DNA of 48,709 nucleotides from Propionibacteriaceae bacterium (GTDB taxonomy: Bacteria > Actinomycetota > Actinomycetes > Propionibacteriales > Propionibacteriaceae). Both the position numbers and the translations under genes were made by a program. The notes under the pieces were generated by a model, which worked only from the letters and a program-made list of their open reading frames with translations, was not told the origin of the DNA and did not search any database. Shown piece after piece: positions 17,266 through 24,762 of this stretch (its first letter is position 1; the number at the start of each line of letters is the position of its first letter). The DNA is taken from NCBI GenBank assembly GCA_031266665.1, contig JAISAO010000067.1:1-48709 (forward strand), in the 5' to 3' direction.

Positions 17266-17778
17266 TCAGGCCACCACGGCGGCGGACGCGCGGAGGCGGT
17301 CCAGCGGTAGGAAGAGGGCACAGTCGTCCAGCGGTGAGGCGATGAAGCCGAAGTGGCGGTAGAAGCCGGCCGCGTCGTCGTCCAGGGCGTGGACCAGCAG
17401 AGCCCGGACGCCCACCACCTGTCCGGCCGCCAGAACCCGTCGGACCGCGTCCTGGAGAAGAGCCCGGCCCAGCCCTAGGCCTTGACACGAGTGATCGACG
17501 GCCAGCCGCCCCAGAAGGATCACCGGTATCGGGGCCGGCATATTCCGTCGGACCGTGCCCGGCGCCGCGGCCAAGTGGACCGACGACGAGGCCAGCGAAT
17601 AAAACCCGACCACCGTCGCCTGGCCCGCGGCCGTCACCACGAAGGTGCGCGGCGCCCCCGACCGCTGATTCCGCGGCGCCCGGTCCGCCAGCCAATCGTC
17701 CAGCGGCGACTGGCCGGAGTCGAACCCTGTCAGGTCGTGCGCCTCCCCCAGCGGCTGCGGGCGGGCGAACTCGGTCAC
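17266..17778 (-). CDS. GNAT-fold acetyltransferase toxin (TacT-like)
   Basis: 170 residues from the GTG at 17778. The acetyl-CoA loop is visible as DHSCQGLGLGRALLQDAVRR near residue 100, and the family's catalytic Tyr region as AAGFYRHFGFIASPLDD near residue 143. The N-terminal block (LTGFDSGQSPLDDWLADRAP) is diagnostic of the TacT/AtaT group, which acetylates aminoacyl-tRNA and stops translation. The gene follows the DUF1778 antitoxin with a GTGA overlap (start GTG 17778-17776, antitoxin stop TGA 17777-17775), so it is the toxin of a type II pair. A longer frame upstream is a shadow of the antitoxin and menF genes. Confidence 0.9.
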   Translation of the reverse strand: MTEFARPQPLGEAHDLTGFDSGQSPLDDWLADRAPRNQRSGAPRTFVVTAAGQATVVGFYSLASSSVHLAAAPGTVRRNMPAPIPVILLGRLAVDHSCQGLGLGRALLQDAVRRVLAAGQVVGVRALLVHALDDDAAGFYRHFGFIASPLDDCALFLPLDRLRASAAVVA

Positions 17779-18056
17779 CGGTCGAGGACGGTCGGCCGGG
17801 ACAACAGATCGACCAGGCGCGGGTCGGGCGCGGGCGGCTCGTCCAGGAGCCGGTTGAACTCGTCCCAGCTGGCTTGGTCGACCTCGAACAGCGGCCGGTC
17901 GGCCAAGACGTCTTCGGCTCGATCCAGCAGCGCGCGGACCGCGAAGTCGGTCACAGTGCCGCCCCGGACGGCGGCGGCCCGCTCGATGACGGCCTTCTGC
18001 CAAGTCGTCACTCGGATCGCCAGACGCTGATCTCGCGTCGAAGGGCTTATCGTCAT
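17775..18056 (-). CDS. DUF1778 (TacA-like) ribbon-helix-helix antitoxin
   Basis: 93 residues. The N-terminal ribbon-helix-helix (QRLAIRVTTWQKAVIERAAA then GGTVTDFAVRALLDRAEDVL) is the DUF1778 DNA-binding dimerisation unit. The C-terminal part (FEVDQASWDEFNRLLDEPPA) is the segment that in this family wraps around the GNAT toxin and blocks its active site. It precedes and overlaps the toxin gene. A palindrome just upstream (18062-18074) is a good operator candidate for repression by the toxin-antitoxin complex. Confidence 0.9.
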   Translation of the reverse strand: MTISPSTRDQRLAIRVTTWQKAVIERAAAVRGGTVTDFAVRALLDRAEDVLADRPLFEVDQASWDEFNRLLDEPPAPDPRLVDLLSRPTVLDR

Positions 18057-18061
18057 GACAC

Positions 18062-18074
18062 TGACTGTACGTCA
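18062..18074 (-). promoter_or_regulatory. Palindromic operator candidate for the GNAT/DUF1778 operon
   Basis: TGACTGTACGTCA, with arms TGAC/GTCA, lies 6 bp before the antitoxin ATG. On the minus strand it overlaps TACAGT, a plausible -10 box 7 nt from the start, so a bound complex would block transcription. Confidence 0.45.
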
Positions 18075-18133
18075 TTTTCACACACAAGTGGGCGGCGGTG
18101 TGGGGGCGGCCTCGGTCCGTCTCATCCCGCCCG

Positions 18134-19462
18134 TCAGCCGCGCAGGGCCTGGCGTAGGGGGAGCAGTTTGGCCTCGGTCTCGTCCCACTCCTGGGCCGGG
18201 TCGGAGCCGGCCACGATGCCGCCGCCGGCGTAGAGGCGGATGGTGCGGCGGTCGTCCAGCAGTTGGCCGGTGCGCAGGGCCAAGCCGATGTCGCCGTCGC
18301 CGTCGGCCCCGACCCAGCCCACCGGGCCGGCGTAGCGGCCCCGGTCCAGGCCCTCGAGCCGACGTATGGCCTCCCTGGCCCGGTCGGTCGGGGCGCCGCA
18401 GACGGCGGCCGAGGGGTGGATGGCGGCGGCCAGACGGATGACGCTGCCCGTGTCGGGGGCGGTGGCGGCGAGGTCGCTGGCCAGGTGGAGGACATTGGGC
18501 AGGCGGAGGACATATGGCTCCGGGGACACCACTGGCCGGCAGCCGAGGCCGGCCAGGGCCTGGGCCACGGAGGCGACGGCGAAACGGTGCTCGGCCAGGT
18601 CCTTGGCCGAGGCGGACAGGGCCTGGGCCAGGTCGGCGGCGTCGACGCCGGACGGGCGCTGGATGGTGCCGGCCAGGACGCGGCAGGCGATCCGGCCCCG
18701 GTGGCGGGAGACCAGCAGCTCCGGGGTGGCGCCGATGAGGCCGGCCACGGCGAAGGTCCAGGTGTCGGGGTAGGCGGCTTGGAGGCGGTCCAGCAGCCAG
18801 CCCGGCCGGATGGTCCGCTCGGCCCGTCCGATCTCGTCCCGGGCCAGAACCACCTTGTCCAACTGGCCGGCCTTGATCAGGTCCAGGGCCTGGGCCACGG
18901 CGGCCAGCCAGCGCGGCCGGTCGACGGCGCCGGGAGTGAGGCTGACCGCTCCCGGCGACGCCGGATCGGAATTATCGGCCCGGCCGTCCCAGCCGCTCGG
19001 CCAGCGGTCGCGGTCCGGGCCGCCCGACGTGGCGCCGGATTCCGCAGCGGCTAAGCGGTGGCCGCCTCCGAGGCCGGTCGGCGGGTCGCCCCAACTGGTC
19101 AGCCAGCCGGTCTGACCCCGCCGCCCGACCACGACCTGGGGGACGATCAACTGGCAGCGCGACCGGGTGTGGCCGGGGTCGAAGGGGAAGGAGACGAAGG
19201 CCACCGGCCCCGCGCCCTCGACCCCCGTCAACGCTGTCGTCCCCGCTCCGGCGGGGCGCTGCCAGCCGGCCGCCCGCTCGGCCCACCAGGCGTCGGCGGC
19301 CTCCGGCGTGGCGAAACTCTGCCGCCAGCGCTCGCCCAGGCCGACCAATCCCTCGCCCCGCCGCAGCCAGCAGGCCGTGATGTCGTCGCGGCGCAGCAGG
19401 CCCGCCAAGTCGCCCGGCGGCGTCAACCGGGTCTGGGGGGCGGACGGGGCGGACGACGGCAC
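18134..19462 (-). CDS. menF: Isochorismate synthase (chorismate-utilising enzyme family)
   Basis: 442 residues. The conserved C-terminal chorismate-binding half is complete: LDKVVLARDE, WTFAVAGLIGATPELLVSRH, CRVLAGTIQRPSG, SAKDLAEHRFAV, PNVLHLASDLAAT, IHPSAAVCGAPTDRAREAIR and LYAGGGIVAGSDPAQEWDET. It converts chorismate to isochorismate, the first step of menaquinone (or salicylate-type siderophore) synthesis. No siderophore genes are seen, and a geranylgeranyl-reductase-type flavoprotein of the kind that reduces menaquinone side chains lies nearby, so menaquinone is favoured and menF used rather than entC/dhbC. GTG start; a TAGTCT box 8 nt upstream suggests a leaderless mRNA. Confidence 0.88.
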   Translation of the reverse strand: MPSSAPSAPQTRLTPPGDLAGLLRRDDITACWLRRGEGLVGLGERWRQSFATPEAADAWWAERAAGWQRPAGAGTTALTGVEGAGPVAFVSFPFDPGHTRSRCQLIVPQVVVGRRGQTGWLTSWGDPPTGLGGGHRLAAAESGATSGGPDRDRWPSGWDGRADNSDPASPGAVSLTPGAVDRPRWLAAVAQALDLIKAGQLDKVVLARDEIGRAERTIRPGWLLDRLQAAYPDTWTFAVAGLIGATPELLVSRHRGRIACRVLAGTIQRPSGVDAADLAQALSASAKDLAEHRFAVASVAQALAGLGCRPVVSPEPYVLRLPNVLHLASDLAATAPDTGSVIRLAAAIHPSAAVCGAPTDRAREAIRRLEGLDRGRYAGPVGWVGADGDGDIGLALRTGQLLDDRRTIRLYAGGGIVAGSDPAQEWDETEAKLLPLRQALRG

Positions 19463-19608
19463 GTTGGACGAGACTACCCGGCCGCCGCCAACCGGTCTCC
19501 CCTCGTCAAAACGGCGGGGGCGATCCGGGGAGGGACTCTGGGGGCGCTGGTCCGGTCGGCGCGGCCGAGGAGTGGGGGTCGGGGGCGCCGGTCACTTCAC
19601 CGGGCGGG

Positions 19609-19771
19609 CTAGATGGTTGATTCCAAGCCATGGGCTCGTCCTCACGCCCAGACGACAGGCCGGACGGCGTCCTCGTCGGTCGGCGATGCCCACATCGCCT
19701 CCCCCCTCTTCCTGGCCGGCCCGCCGTCTGAGCGCGAATCCATCGCCCAGCCCTTGGAATCAACCATCTAG
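19609..19771 (-). mobile_element. 163-bp miniature inverted-repeat element (copy B, reverse orientation)
   Basis: The ends are CTAGATGGTTGATTCCAAG and its complement. The interior matches copies C and D, including a central hairpin with 7-bp arms GGCGATG/CATCGCC. It encodes no protein. CTAG at both ends fits insertion at a CTAG target with TA duplication, as for IS630/Tc1-type elements. The right end supplies the last codons and the TGA stop of the PIN-domain gene. Confidence 0.85.
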
Positions 19772-20335
19772 TCGTCGCCGGACACGGGCGGCGAAGGTCG
19801 GGGCGCCGGCGCCGGCGATCCGATCAGCCAGTTCGTCCGGAGTCACTGGCGGTCGGGTGCGGGCGTTCGCGGTCGCTATGAACGAGTCCGTCACCGCCTC
19901 GGGTCGTTGGCGTAGCAACTCGCACAGATAGTCGTCGGCGGTCATTACGCGGACACCGTGTTCGGCCAGCTTCGGGGACTGGTAATGCTTGAGGTTGCGG
20001 GTGATCAGCACGGTCGCACGTCCGCCGAGACAGGCGGCGACGTGGGCTCGGTCGCCGGGATCGGGCGAGAGATCGGCGGTGATCTGGTCGCGGTACAACG
20101 CTGGTCCGATGAGGCTGGAGGCGAAGTGGGCCCGGGCCGTGTTCGCCACCGAACGGGCTGATTCCAGGCCGCGCCGTCCTTCGCGCACTATGACCGCCTC
20201 CCACTCGTCCAGCAATTCATCGGTCCAGACCCAGGTGAAGATCAGTTCATCGGATAAGGTGAGCATCACGTCCATGATTGTGAACGGGAACAATTCAGAT
20301 GTATCGATGAAGACTCGGTCCAAATGATCGTCCAC
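19760..20335 (-). CDS. PIN-domain toxin (PIN_3/VapC-like ribonuclease)
   Basis: 191 residues, GTG start at 20335. Acidic PIN residues are visible: VFIDTSELFPF (first Asp), LLDEWEAVI (Glu), DRAHVAACLGG (Asp of the central motif) and a later RVMTADDYLCELL. The fold places these around Mg2+ for RNA cleavage. The C-terminal ~50 residues (VTPDELADRIAGAGAPTFAA) are an extension typical of this subgroup. The final three residues (LDG) and the stop codon are encoded by the inverted-repeat element, so the native end may have been changed. It lies 15 nt downstream of its antitoxin gene and is co-transcribed with it. Confidence 0.85.
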   Translation of the reverse strand: MDDHLDRVFIDTSELFPFTIMDVMLTLSDELIFTWVWTDELLDEWEAVIVREGRRGLESARSVANTARAHFASSLIGPALYRDQITADLSPDPGDRAHVAACLGGRATVLITRNLKHYQSPKLAEHGVRVMTADDYLCELLRQRPEAVTDSFIATANARTRPPVTPDELADRIAGAGAPTFAARVRRRLDG

Positions 20336-20350
20336 AGCGCCGCGTCCGTG

Positions 20351-20761
20351 TCAGGCGTTGTCCAGCAGGCCCGCGTCGGCGAAGGCGTCGCGCAGGGCGG
20401 CGTGTCCGGCCTGGCGCCGCTCACGTTCGGCGGCCAGGGCGAGCACGTCGGCGGCCTTGACCCGGCGGTGCTTGCTGCCGGGGAGCCGCTGGAAGGCCAA
20501 CACGCCGTCGGCCATTAGCCGGTCGACGAACTGGCGCGTCACCCCCATCATCGCTGCGGCCTGCGATGGGGTCAACTCTTGGTCTTGGCGCAGCACCGTG
20601 ACCCGTTCGCCTTGGGTGATGTTGTCGAGCATGGCGCGCACGACTCGGCTGACCGTGGTGTCTCGGCCGGAGTCGGCCGACAGCCGGGTGGCGAGCCGGC
20701 CCGCCTCGGCTCGAACGGCGGGATCGTTCGGATCAAGGGTGGCGAGAGCGTGGGCAACCAT
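20351..20761 (-). CDS. Excisionase-type HTH antitoxin of the PIN toxin
   Basis: 136 residues. The HTH is at about residues 62-112: ELTPSQAAAMMGVTRQFVDR, then LPGSKHRRVKAADVLALAAE. The N-terminal ~50 residues include a helical segment (VSRVVRAMLDNITQGERVTV) common to this antitoxin group, and the C-terminus (ALRDAFADAGLLDNA) is the expected toxin-binding tail. It is a paralogue of the protein at 16196-16663. The ATG at 20761 is preceded by TATGAT at exactly 6 nt with no Shine-Dalgarno, so the mRNA is probably leaderless. Expected role: neutralise the PIN nuclease and autorepress. Confidence 0.87.
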   Translation of the reverse strand: MVAHALATLDPNDPAVRAEAGRLATRLSADSGRDTTVSRVVRAMLDNITQGERVTVLRQDQELTPSQAAAMMGVTRQFVDRLMADGVLAFQRLPGSKHRRVKAADVLALAAERERRQAGHAALRDAFADAGLLDNA

Positions 20762-20767
20762 GGGCTC

Positions 20768-20795
20768 ATCATAACATCATCGACAATAACGACAA
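20768..20795 (-). promoter_or_regulatory. Promoter of the PIN toxin-antitoxin operon
   Basis: On the minus strand, -35 TTGTCG (20795-20790), a 16-bp spacer and -10 TATGAT (20773-20768) end six bases before the ATG. CGACAAT occurs twice (20781 and 20790), a possible binding repeat for the antitoxin complex. Confidence 0.6.
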
Positions 20796-20835
20796 TCACC
20801 GAGGACGATCCGGCCGCCAGCGGGGGCCGGCAAGT

Positions 20836-20998
20836 CTAGATGGTTGATTCCAAGGGCTGGGCGATGGATTCGCGCTCAGGCGGCGGGCCGGCAAGGACGA
20901 TGAGGGAGGCGATGTGTGGCATCGCCGACCGACGATGACGCCGCCGGCGCGTTGTCTGGGCGTGAGGACGAGCCCATGGCTTGGAATTAACCATCTAG
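20836..20998 (+). mobile_element. 163-bp miniature inverted-repeat element (copy C)
   Basis: Left end CTAGATGGTTGATTCCAAG, right end complementary except for one base (GATT versus AATT). It has the same central GGCGATG/CATCGCC hairpin as the others. It lies 75 bp before the antitoxin start, in the opposite orientation to copy B on the other side of the module. Confidence 0.85.
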
Positions 20999-21039
20999 GC
21001 CGTGGGGTCGGGGCGGCGTGGTTGGGCGCGGGCCGTGGG

Positions 21040-22320
21040 TCAGGCGGAGGGGGTCAGGCGGCGCAGGGCGTGGATCAGATAGTCGTAGACGTCGCCCGGG
21101 CGCTGGTCGGTCAGATTGGCCAGGGCGCGATGCACCAAGGTGGCCACGCCCGGCAGGGGCAGCAGCCAGCGGCTGGACAGGCGCATGATCTCGGGGCGGC
21201 CGATCAGTCGGAGGAAGCCGTTGCCGAGTTGGAAGTGGCGGCCCCAGCGGGCGCGCAGCGACCGGGGGTAGGCGGCCAGGGCGCGCTCGGCGGCGGCGCT
21301 CCCCGCTCCGGCGGCCAGGGCGTCGGCGATGTGGCCGGCGGCCAGGCGGCCGGACTCCAAGGCGTAGGACACGCCCTCGCCGTTGAAGGGCGAGACCAGT
21401 CCGGCGGCGTCGCCCACCAGTACCAGGCCGCGGCTGTACTCGGGCGGGCGGTTGAAGCCCAGGGGCAGGGCGCCGGAGCCGATCTCGCCCTCCTGGCCGT
21501 CCGGGGTGAAGCCCCACTGCGGTGGCGTCGAGGCCAGCCAGCGGCGCAACAGTTGGCGGTAGTCGGTGCGGCCGAAGGCCGGGGAGGTGTCCGTCAGGCC
21601 GAGGCCGACGTTGCAACGGCCGTCGCCCAGCGGGAAGACCCAGCCGTAGCCGGGCAGGAGGTGGGAGCGTCCGGGCGGGCCGTCCCACAGCTCCAGCCAG
21701 GACTCGATCCAGTCCTCGTCCGAGCGGGGGGATTGGAAATAGGCCCGCACGGCCACGCCCAGCGGCCGGTCTGGGCGCCGCTCCAGGCCAAGGGCCAGGG
21801 CCAGCCGGGCCGAGCCGCCGTCGGCCGCCACCGTCACCGGCGCCAGGAAGCGGCGGCCGTCCTTGGCCCGGACGCCGATCACCCGGCCGGAGGCGTCCAG
21901 GATCGGTCCGGTCACGGCCACGCCCTGGAGCACGGTCGCGCCCAGGCCCAGGGCGTGATCGGCCAGGCTCTGGTCGAGGTCGGCCCGCCGCCGGGTCAGG
22001 CCCAGGGGCGGGAAGTCCTTCAACTCGGGCCAGGGCAGCAGGTAGGGGTAGGGCCGCCCGGCCCAGATGCGCAGGCCGACGTTGCGCTTCCAGGAGCTGA
22101 AATCAAGACCCAGCAGGTCTAATTCACGCACCGCCCGGGGCGTCAGACCGTCGCCGCAGACCTTCTCCCTAGGGAAGACGGCTTTCTCCAAGACGGTCAC
22201 GGCCAGGCCGGCGGCCCGCAGGTGGCAGGCGACGGCGCAACCGGCCGGACCGGCGCCGACGACGACGACATCGCTCTCAGCGCTCTCGGCCACAACCCTC
22301 CCTTGCTCGCCGGAGTTCAA
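21040..22320 (-). CDS. Geranylgeranyl-reductase-family FAD-dependent oxidoreductase
   Basis: 426 residues from the TTG at 22320. Motifs: Rossmann FAD site VVVVGAGPAGCAVACHLRAA, then FPREKVCGDGLTPRAVRELD, the second FAD block LVLVGDAAGLVSPFNGEGVS and YALESGRLAAGHIADAL. These are those of GGR/MenJ proteins, which saturate isoprenoid chains of menaquinone or lipids with a reduced electron donor. The nearby isochorismate synthase supports a menaquinone role, as inference. The start is uncertain: TTG at 22320 has GGGGG about 8 nt upstream, while GTG at 22293 lies only a few nt after AGGGAGG. Either keeps the whole FAD domain. Confidence 0.85.
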   Translation of the reverse strand: MNSGEQGRVVAESAESDVVVVGAGPAGCAVACHLRAAGLAVTVLEKAVFPREKVCGDGLTPRAVRELDLLGLDFSSWKRNVGLRIWAGRPYPYLLPWPELKDFPPLGLTRRRADLDQSLADHALGLGATVLQGVAVTGPILDASGRVIGVRAKDGRRFLAPVTVAADGGSARLALALGLERRPDRPLGVAVRAYFQSPRSDEDWIESWLELWDGPPGRSHLLPGYGWVFPLGDGRCNVGLGLTDTSPAFGRTDYRQLLRRWLASTPPQWGFTPDGQEGEIGSGALPLGFNRPPEYSRGLVLVGDAAGLVSPFNGEGVSYALESGRLAAGHIADALAAGAGSAAAERALAAYPRSLRARWGRHFQLGNGFLRLIGRPEIMRLSSRWLLPLPGVATLVHRALANLTDQRPGDVYDYLIHALRRLTPSA

Positions 22321-22351
22321 TCTTAAGCCCCCGACGCCCGGGCGGTGGCGC

Positions 22352-22692
22352 TCAGAAGACGTAGGCGCCGATGGCGAGGACCATGAAGACGGTGAACGCT
22401 ATCATCGCTATCAGGAACAGGATGGCTAGACCCCAGATCACGGTGCCGATGATCCCCAAGACATAGCCCACGTTCAGGCTGGGCGATGGCAGGTAGCCTG
22501 GGGGTTGGCCGCCAACTCCGTCTTGGCCTTGCTCCCCATGACCAGGGCGACGATGGACAGGGGCGCGAACAGCACCAACCCTAAGATGCCCATGACCAAC
22601 ACGGTCGTGGACCGGGGATGCTCGCGCACCACCGGGTACGCCGCGTAGCCTCCCGGCGGCGGGTACAACGGCTGATACCTGGGCTCAGACAT
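22352..22692 (-). pseudogene. DUF4190-like small membrane protein gene interrupted by a frameshift
   Basis: From the ATG at 22692 the frame encodes a Pro/Tyr-rich N-terminus (YQPLYPPPGGYAAYP), a first membrane helix (TTVLVMGILGLVLFAPLSIV) and GSKAKTELAANP, then ends early. In another frame the sequence continues as GYLPSPSLNVGYVLGIIGTV and a second helix to a TGA at 22354-22352. This is the two-helix plan of DUF4190 proteins. Adding one base to the run of five G (22500-22504; C on the coding strand) joins both halves. It is either a true frameshift, a slippage switch or a sequencing error. A TAGACT box lies 6 nt before the ATG. Confidence 0.75.
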
Positions 22693-22698
22693 GGAGCC

Positions 22699-22704
22699 AG
22701 TCTA
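22699..22704 (-). promoter_or_regulatory. Putative -10 box (TAGACT), leaderless start of the DUF4190-like gene
   Basis: TAGACT on the minus strand, then six bases, then ATG. Same geometry as at 4951, 5088, 20768, 23852 and 27462. Confidence 0.45.
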
Positions 22705-22861
22705 AGCGCCGACCCGAGATCGGCGGGCTCCTCCGACGGCAGACCGGCCGCCCGAGGGCGCGGGGAATCGCTCGGGGGCGCGGGGAATCACTGGCGCCGC
22801 CAGGTCTGACACGGCCGCCGCGCCAACTGGGGCCAGGTCTTGCCACAGGCCCCGCGAGCCG

Positions 22862-23845
22862 TCAGCGGAACACGGTCGGCCCGCCCGGCGGCGGGGGCGA
22901 GGCGGTGGCGTCACTGTCGTCGAACGGCCGGGCGCCGCCCAGCCAGCGGGTCAACTCCTCCCCGGCCAGGACCCGGTAGGGGAAGGCCTCCCGGGCGGAC
23001 GACCGGTGCCAGGCGGCGGGATCGAGGCGGCCCCCGGCGGCCACCACGAGGTTGCCGAAACGGCGGCCCGTGAGGGTGGACGGCTCGACCGCCAGGGCCA
23101 GGCGGGTCGCTGGCCGGGCCCGGTCGGGTGGGCCCGCCCGACCGGCGGCGAAGCCCGGGACGATGCCGGCGATCGTCCGGCGGGACCAGGTCAGGGGGGC
23201 CTGGTCGGTCAAATTCATGATCATCACGCCGTCGCCGTCCAAGACCCGGGCGACAGCGGCGAACCACTCCTGGGTGGCCAACTCCCCAGGCACACTGGCC
23301 CCGGCGAAGGCGTCCACGATCACGATGTCGGCGTAGTCGTCGGGCAACTCGGCCAGTCCGGCCCGGCCGTCGCGGGCCCGCACCTTGACGCCGCAGCGAG
23401 GTGGCAGCGGGGCGACGGCCCGCACCGCCGCCGTCAAGCCGGCGTCGGGCTCGAAGACGATTTGGGCCGAGGTCGGCCGAGTGGCCGCCACATAGCGGGC
23501 CAGGGTCATCCCGGCGCCGCCGACGTGGACACAGCGCAACCGCTGGCCGGCCGGCGCGAACTGGTCCACGACGGCGGCGACGCGCCGCACGTAATCGAAC
23601 TCCAGCCAGGTGGGGTCCCCTGGATCGACGAACGACTGGTCCGTCCCCGCCACTCGCACGAACCAGGCCCCGGGCCGCTCCCGGTCGGCTATCAGGCGAG
23701 GATCGGAGCTGGGCTGAGGTGGGAGCGACGCCCGACCACGGCCCAGTCGGCGGCCGCCTGTCGTCCCGGACGCCCCCGGGTCAACTGCGTCAGCTAGGAC
23801 CTGATCCGGGATCTGGCCCAGCCGGCGCGGGTGAAGCAACCCCAT
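22862..23845 (-). CDS. Spermidine-synthase-like class I methyltransferase-fold protein
   Basis: 327 residues. The Rossmann core is seen in LRCVHVGGAGMTLARYVAAT, the acidic ribose-binding strand QIVFEPDAGL, RARDGRAGLAELPDDYADIV and IVDAFAGASVPGELATQEWF, which are the blocks of the PAPT/spermidine synthase superfamily. The fused actinobacterial relatives of unknown substrate share the pattern. The aminopropyltransferase gatekeeper tetrad is not clearly present: the segment after the ribose strand reads IVDAFAG rather than the usual D(S/T)xDPxGP. True spermidine synthesis is therefore doubtful. ATG at 23845 with a TAGCCT box 6 nt upstream and no ribosome site. Confidence 0.72.
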   Translation of the reverse strand: MGLLHPRRLGQIPDQVLADAVDPGASGTTGGRRLGRGRASLPPQPSSDPRLIADRERPGAWFVRVAGTDQSFVDPGDPTWLEFDYVRRVAAVVDQFAPAGQRLRCVHVGGAGMTLARYVAATRPTSAQIVFEPDAGLTAAVRAVAPLPPRCGVKVRARDGRAGLAELPDDYADIVIVDAFAGASVPGELATQEWFAAVARVLDGDGVMIMNLTDQAPLTWSRRTIAGIVPGFAAGRAGPPDRARPATRLALAVEPSTLTGRRFGNLVVAAGGRLDPAAWHRSSAREAFPYRVLAGEELTRWLGGARPFDDSDATASPPPPGGPTVFR

Positions 23846-23851
23846 GGTCTA

Positions 23852-23857
23852 AGGCTA
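23852..23857 (-). promoter_or_regulatory. Putative -10 box (TAGCCT), leaderless start of the spermidine-synthase-like gene
   Basis: TAGCCT on the minus strand, six bases, then ATG. The identical hexamer and spacing occur before the YqeY-like gene. Confidence 0.5.
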
Positions 23858-24012
23858 ATAGTCCGTCGCCGAGCGGCAGCCCACATTGACCGACGTCTGC
23901 GGACGGCCGCCGGGTCGCCGGCAGTGGGGCCGAGACTGCGTGCGATCCACCAACGACCGCTCGCCGCGGCGGCTATGCTGGCTCGCGACTGGCGGTAGTG
24001 GGAGGACGGCCG

Positions 24013-24762
24013 ATGGGTTGGGTCTTAATGGCTGCGGGGCTGGTCCTCGTGAGCGTCGGCCTGATCGCTTTCGGTCTGATCGGTTGTTATCGCGGCCTGG
24101 CCCAGGAGCGCCGCCGGGTGCGGGCGGCCTGGGACGAGTTGGAGGGCGAATTAGCCCGCCGCCACGCCCTGATCCCGCCCCTGGCCCGGGTCGTCATCCT
24201 CCACCTCCGCTTGGAGCGGGCCGCCCTGGAAGACCTCTTGGACCGGGCCGAGGCCGCCGCCGGACAACGGGACTTGGACTCGGTCGCCCGCCGGGCCGCC
24301 TTGGAGGCCGAGCTGGAGCGTGGACTGGAGCGGTTGCGCGCCCTGGCCCTGGTCCGGCCCGGGCTGAGCGCGGACGTCGACTTCCAAGCCCTGGTCGAAC
24401 AACTCCAGACGGCGGACGAGCGCCTGGCCGTCGCCCAGGAGTCCTATAACACGGCCCTGGACGATTACCTCGACCGACTGGAGGGCCGGTGGGCCAAGCT
24501 GTTGTCCCACTTGACCGCCCTCCCCGCCCCGGCCTATTTCACCACCGCCAACGCCACCGCCCGCCACGGCATTGAGACCCCCGCCGGTCCGGCCCACGGC
24601 CTGACGGCCGACCCCGCCGCCGTCCCGGCCGACTCCGCCGCCGCTATGGCCGACCACTTCCCCGGCTTGGGTCAGGCCAGCGACACCCGGCCCACCTTTG
24701 TGCCCTCGTTCCGCCTGGGCGACCGCCGTCCGGCCTCGCCCGGCCCCAGCGTCCGACCATGA
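24013..24762 (+). CDS. LemA-family membrane protein
   Basis: 249 residues from the ATG at 24013, with GGAGG about 7 nt upstream. One N-terminal membrane helix (VLMAAGLVLVSVGLIAFGLI) is followed by the LemA coiled-helix domain: VRAAWDELEGELARRHALIP is the signature, ending in VAQESYNTALDDYLDRLEGR. The C-terminal ~75 residues are Pro/Ala-rich. The LemA function is not settled; the proteins sit in the membrane with a helical outer or inner bundle. The stop overlaps the ATG of the next gene (ATGA), so the LemA protein and the hydrolase are likely made together. Confidence 0.85.
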   Translation: MGWVLMAAGLVLVSVGLIAFGLIGCYRGLAQERRRVRAAWDELEGELARRHALIPPLARVVILHLRLERAALEDLLDRAEAAAGQRDLDSVARRAALEAELERGLERLRALALVRPGLSADVDFQALVEQLQTADERLAVAQESYNTALDDYLDRLEGRWAKLLSHLTALPAPAYFTTANATARHGIETPAGPAHGLTADPAAVPADSAAAMADHFPGLGQASDTRPTFVPSFRLGDRRPASPGPSVRP

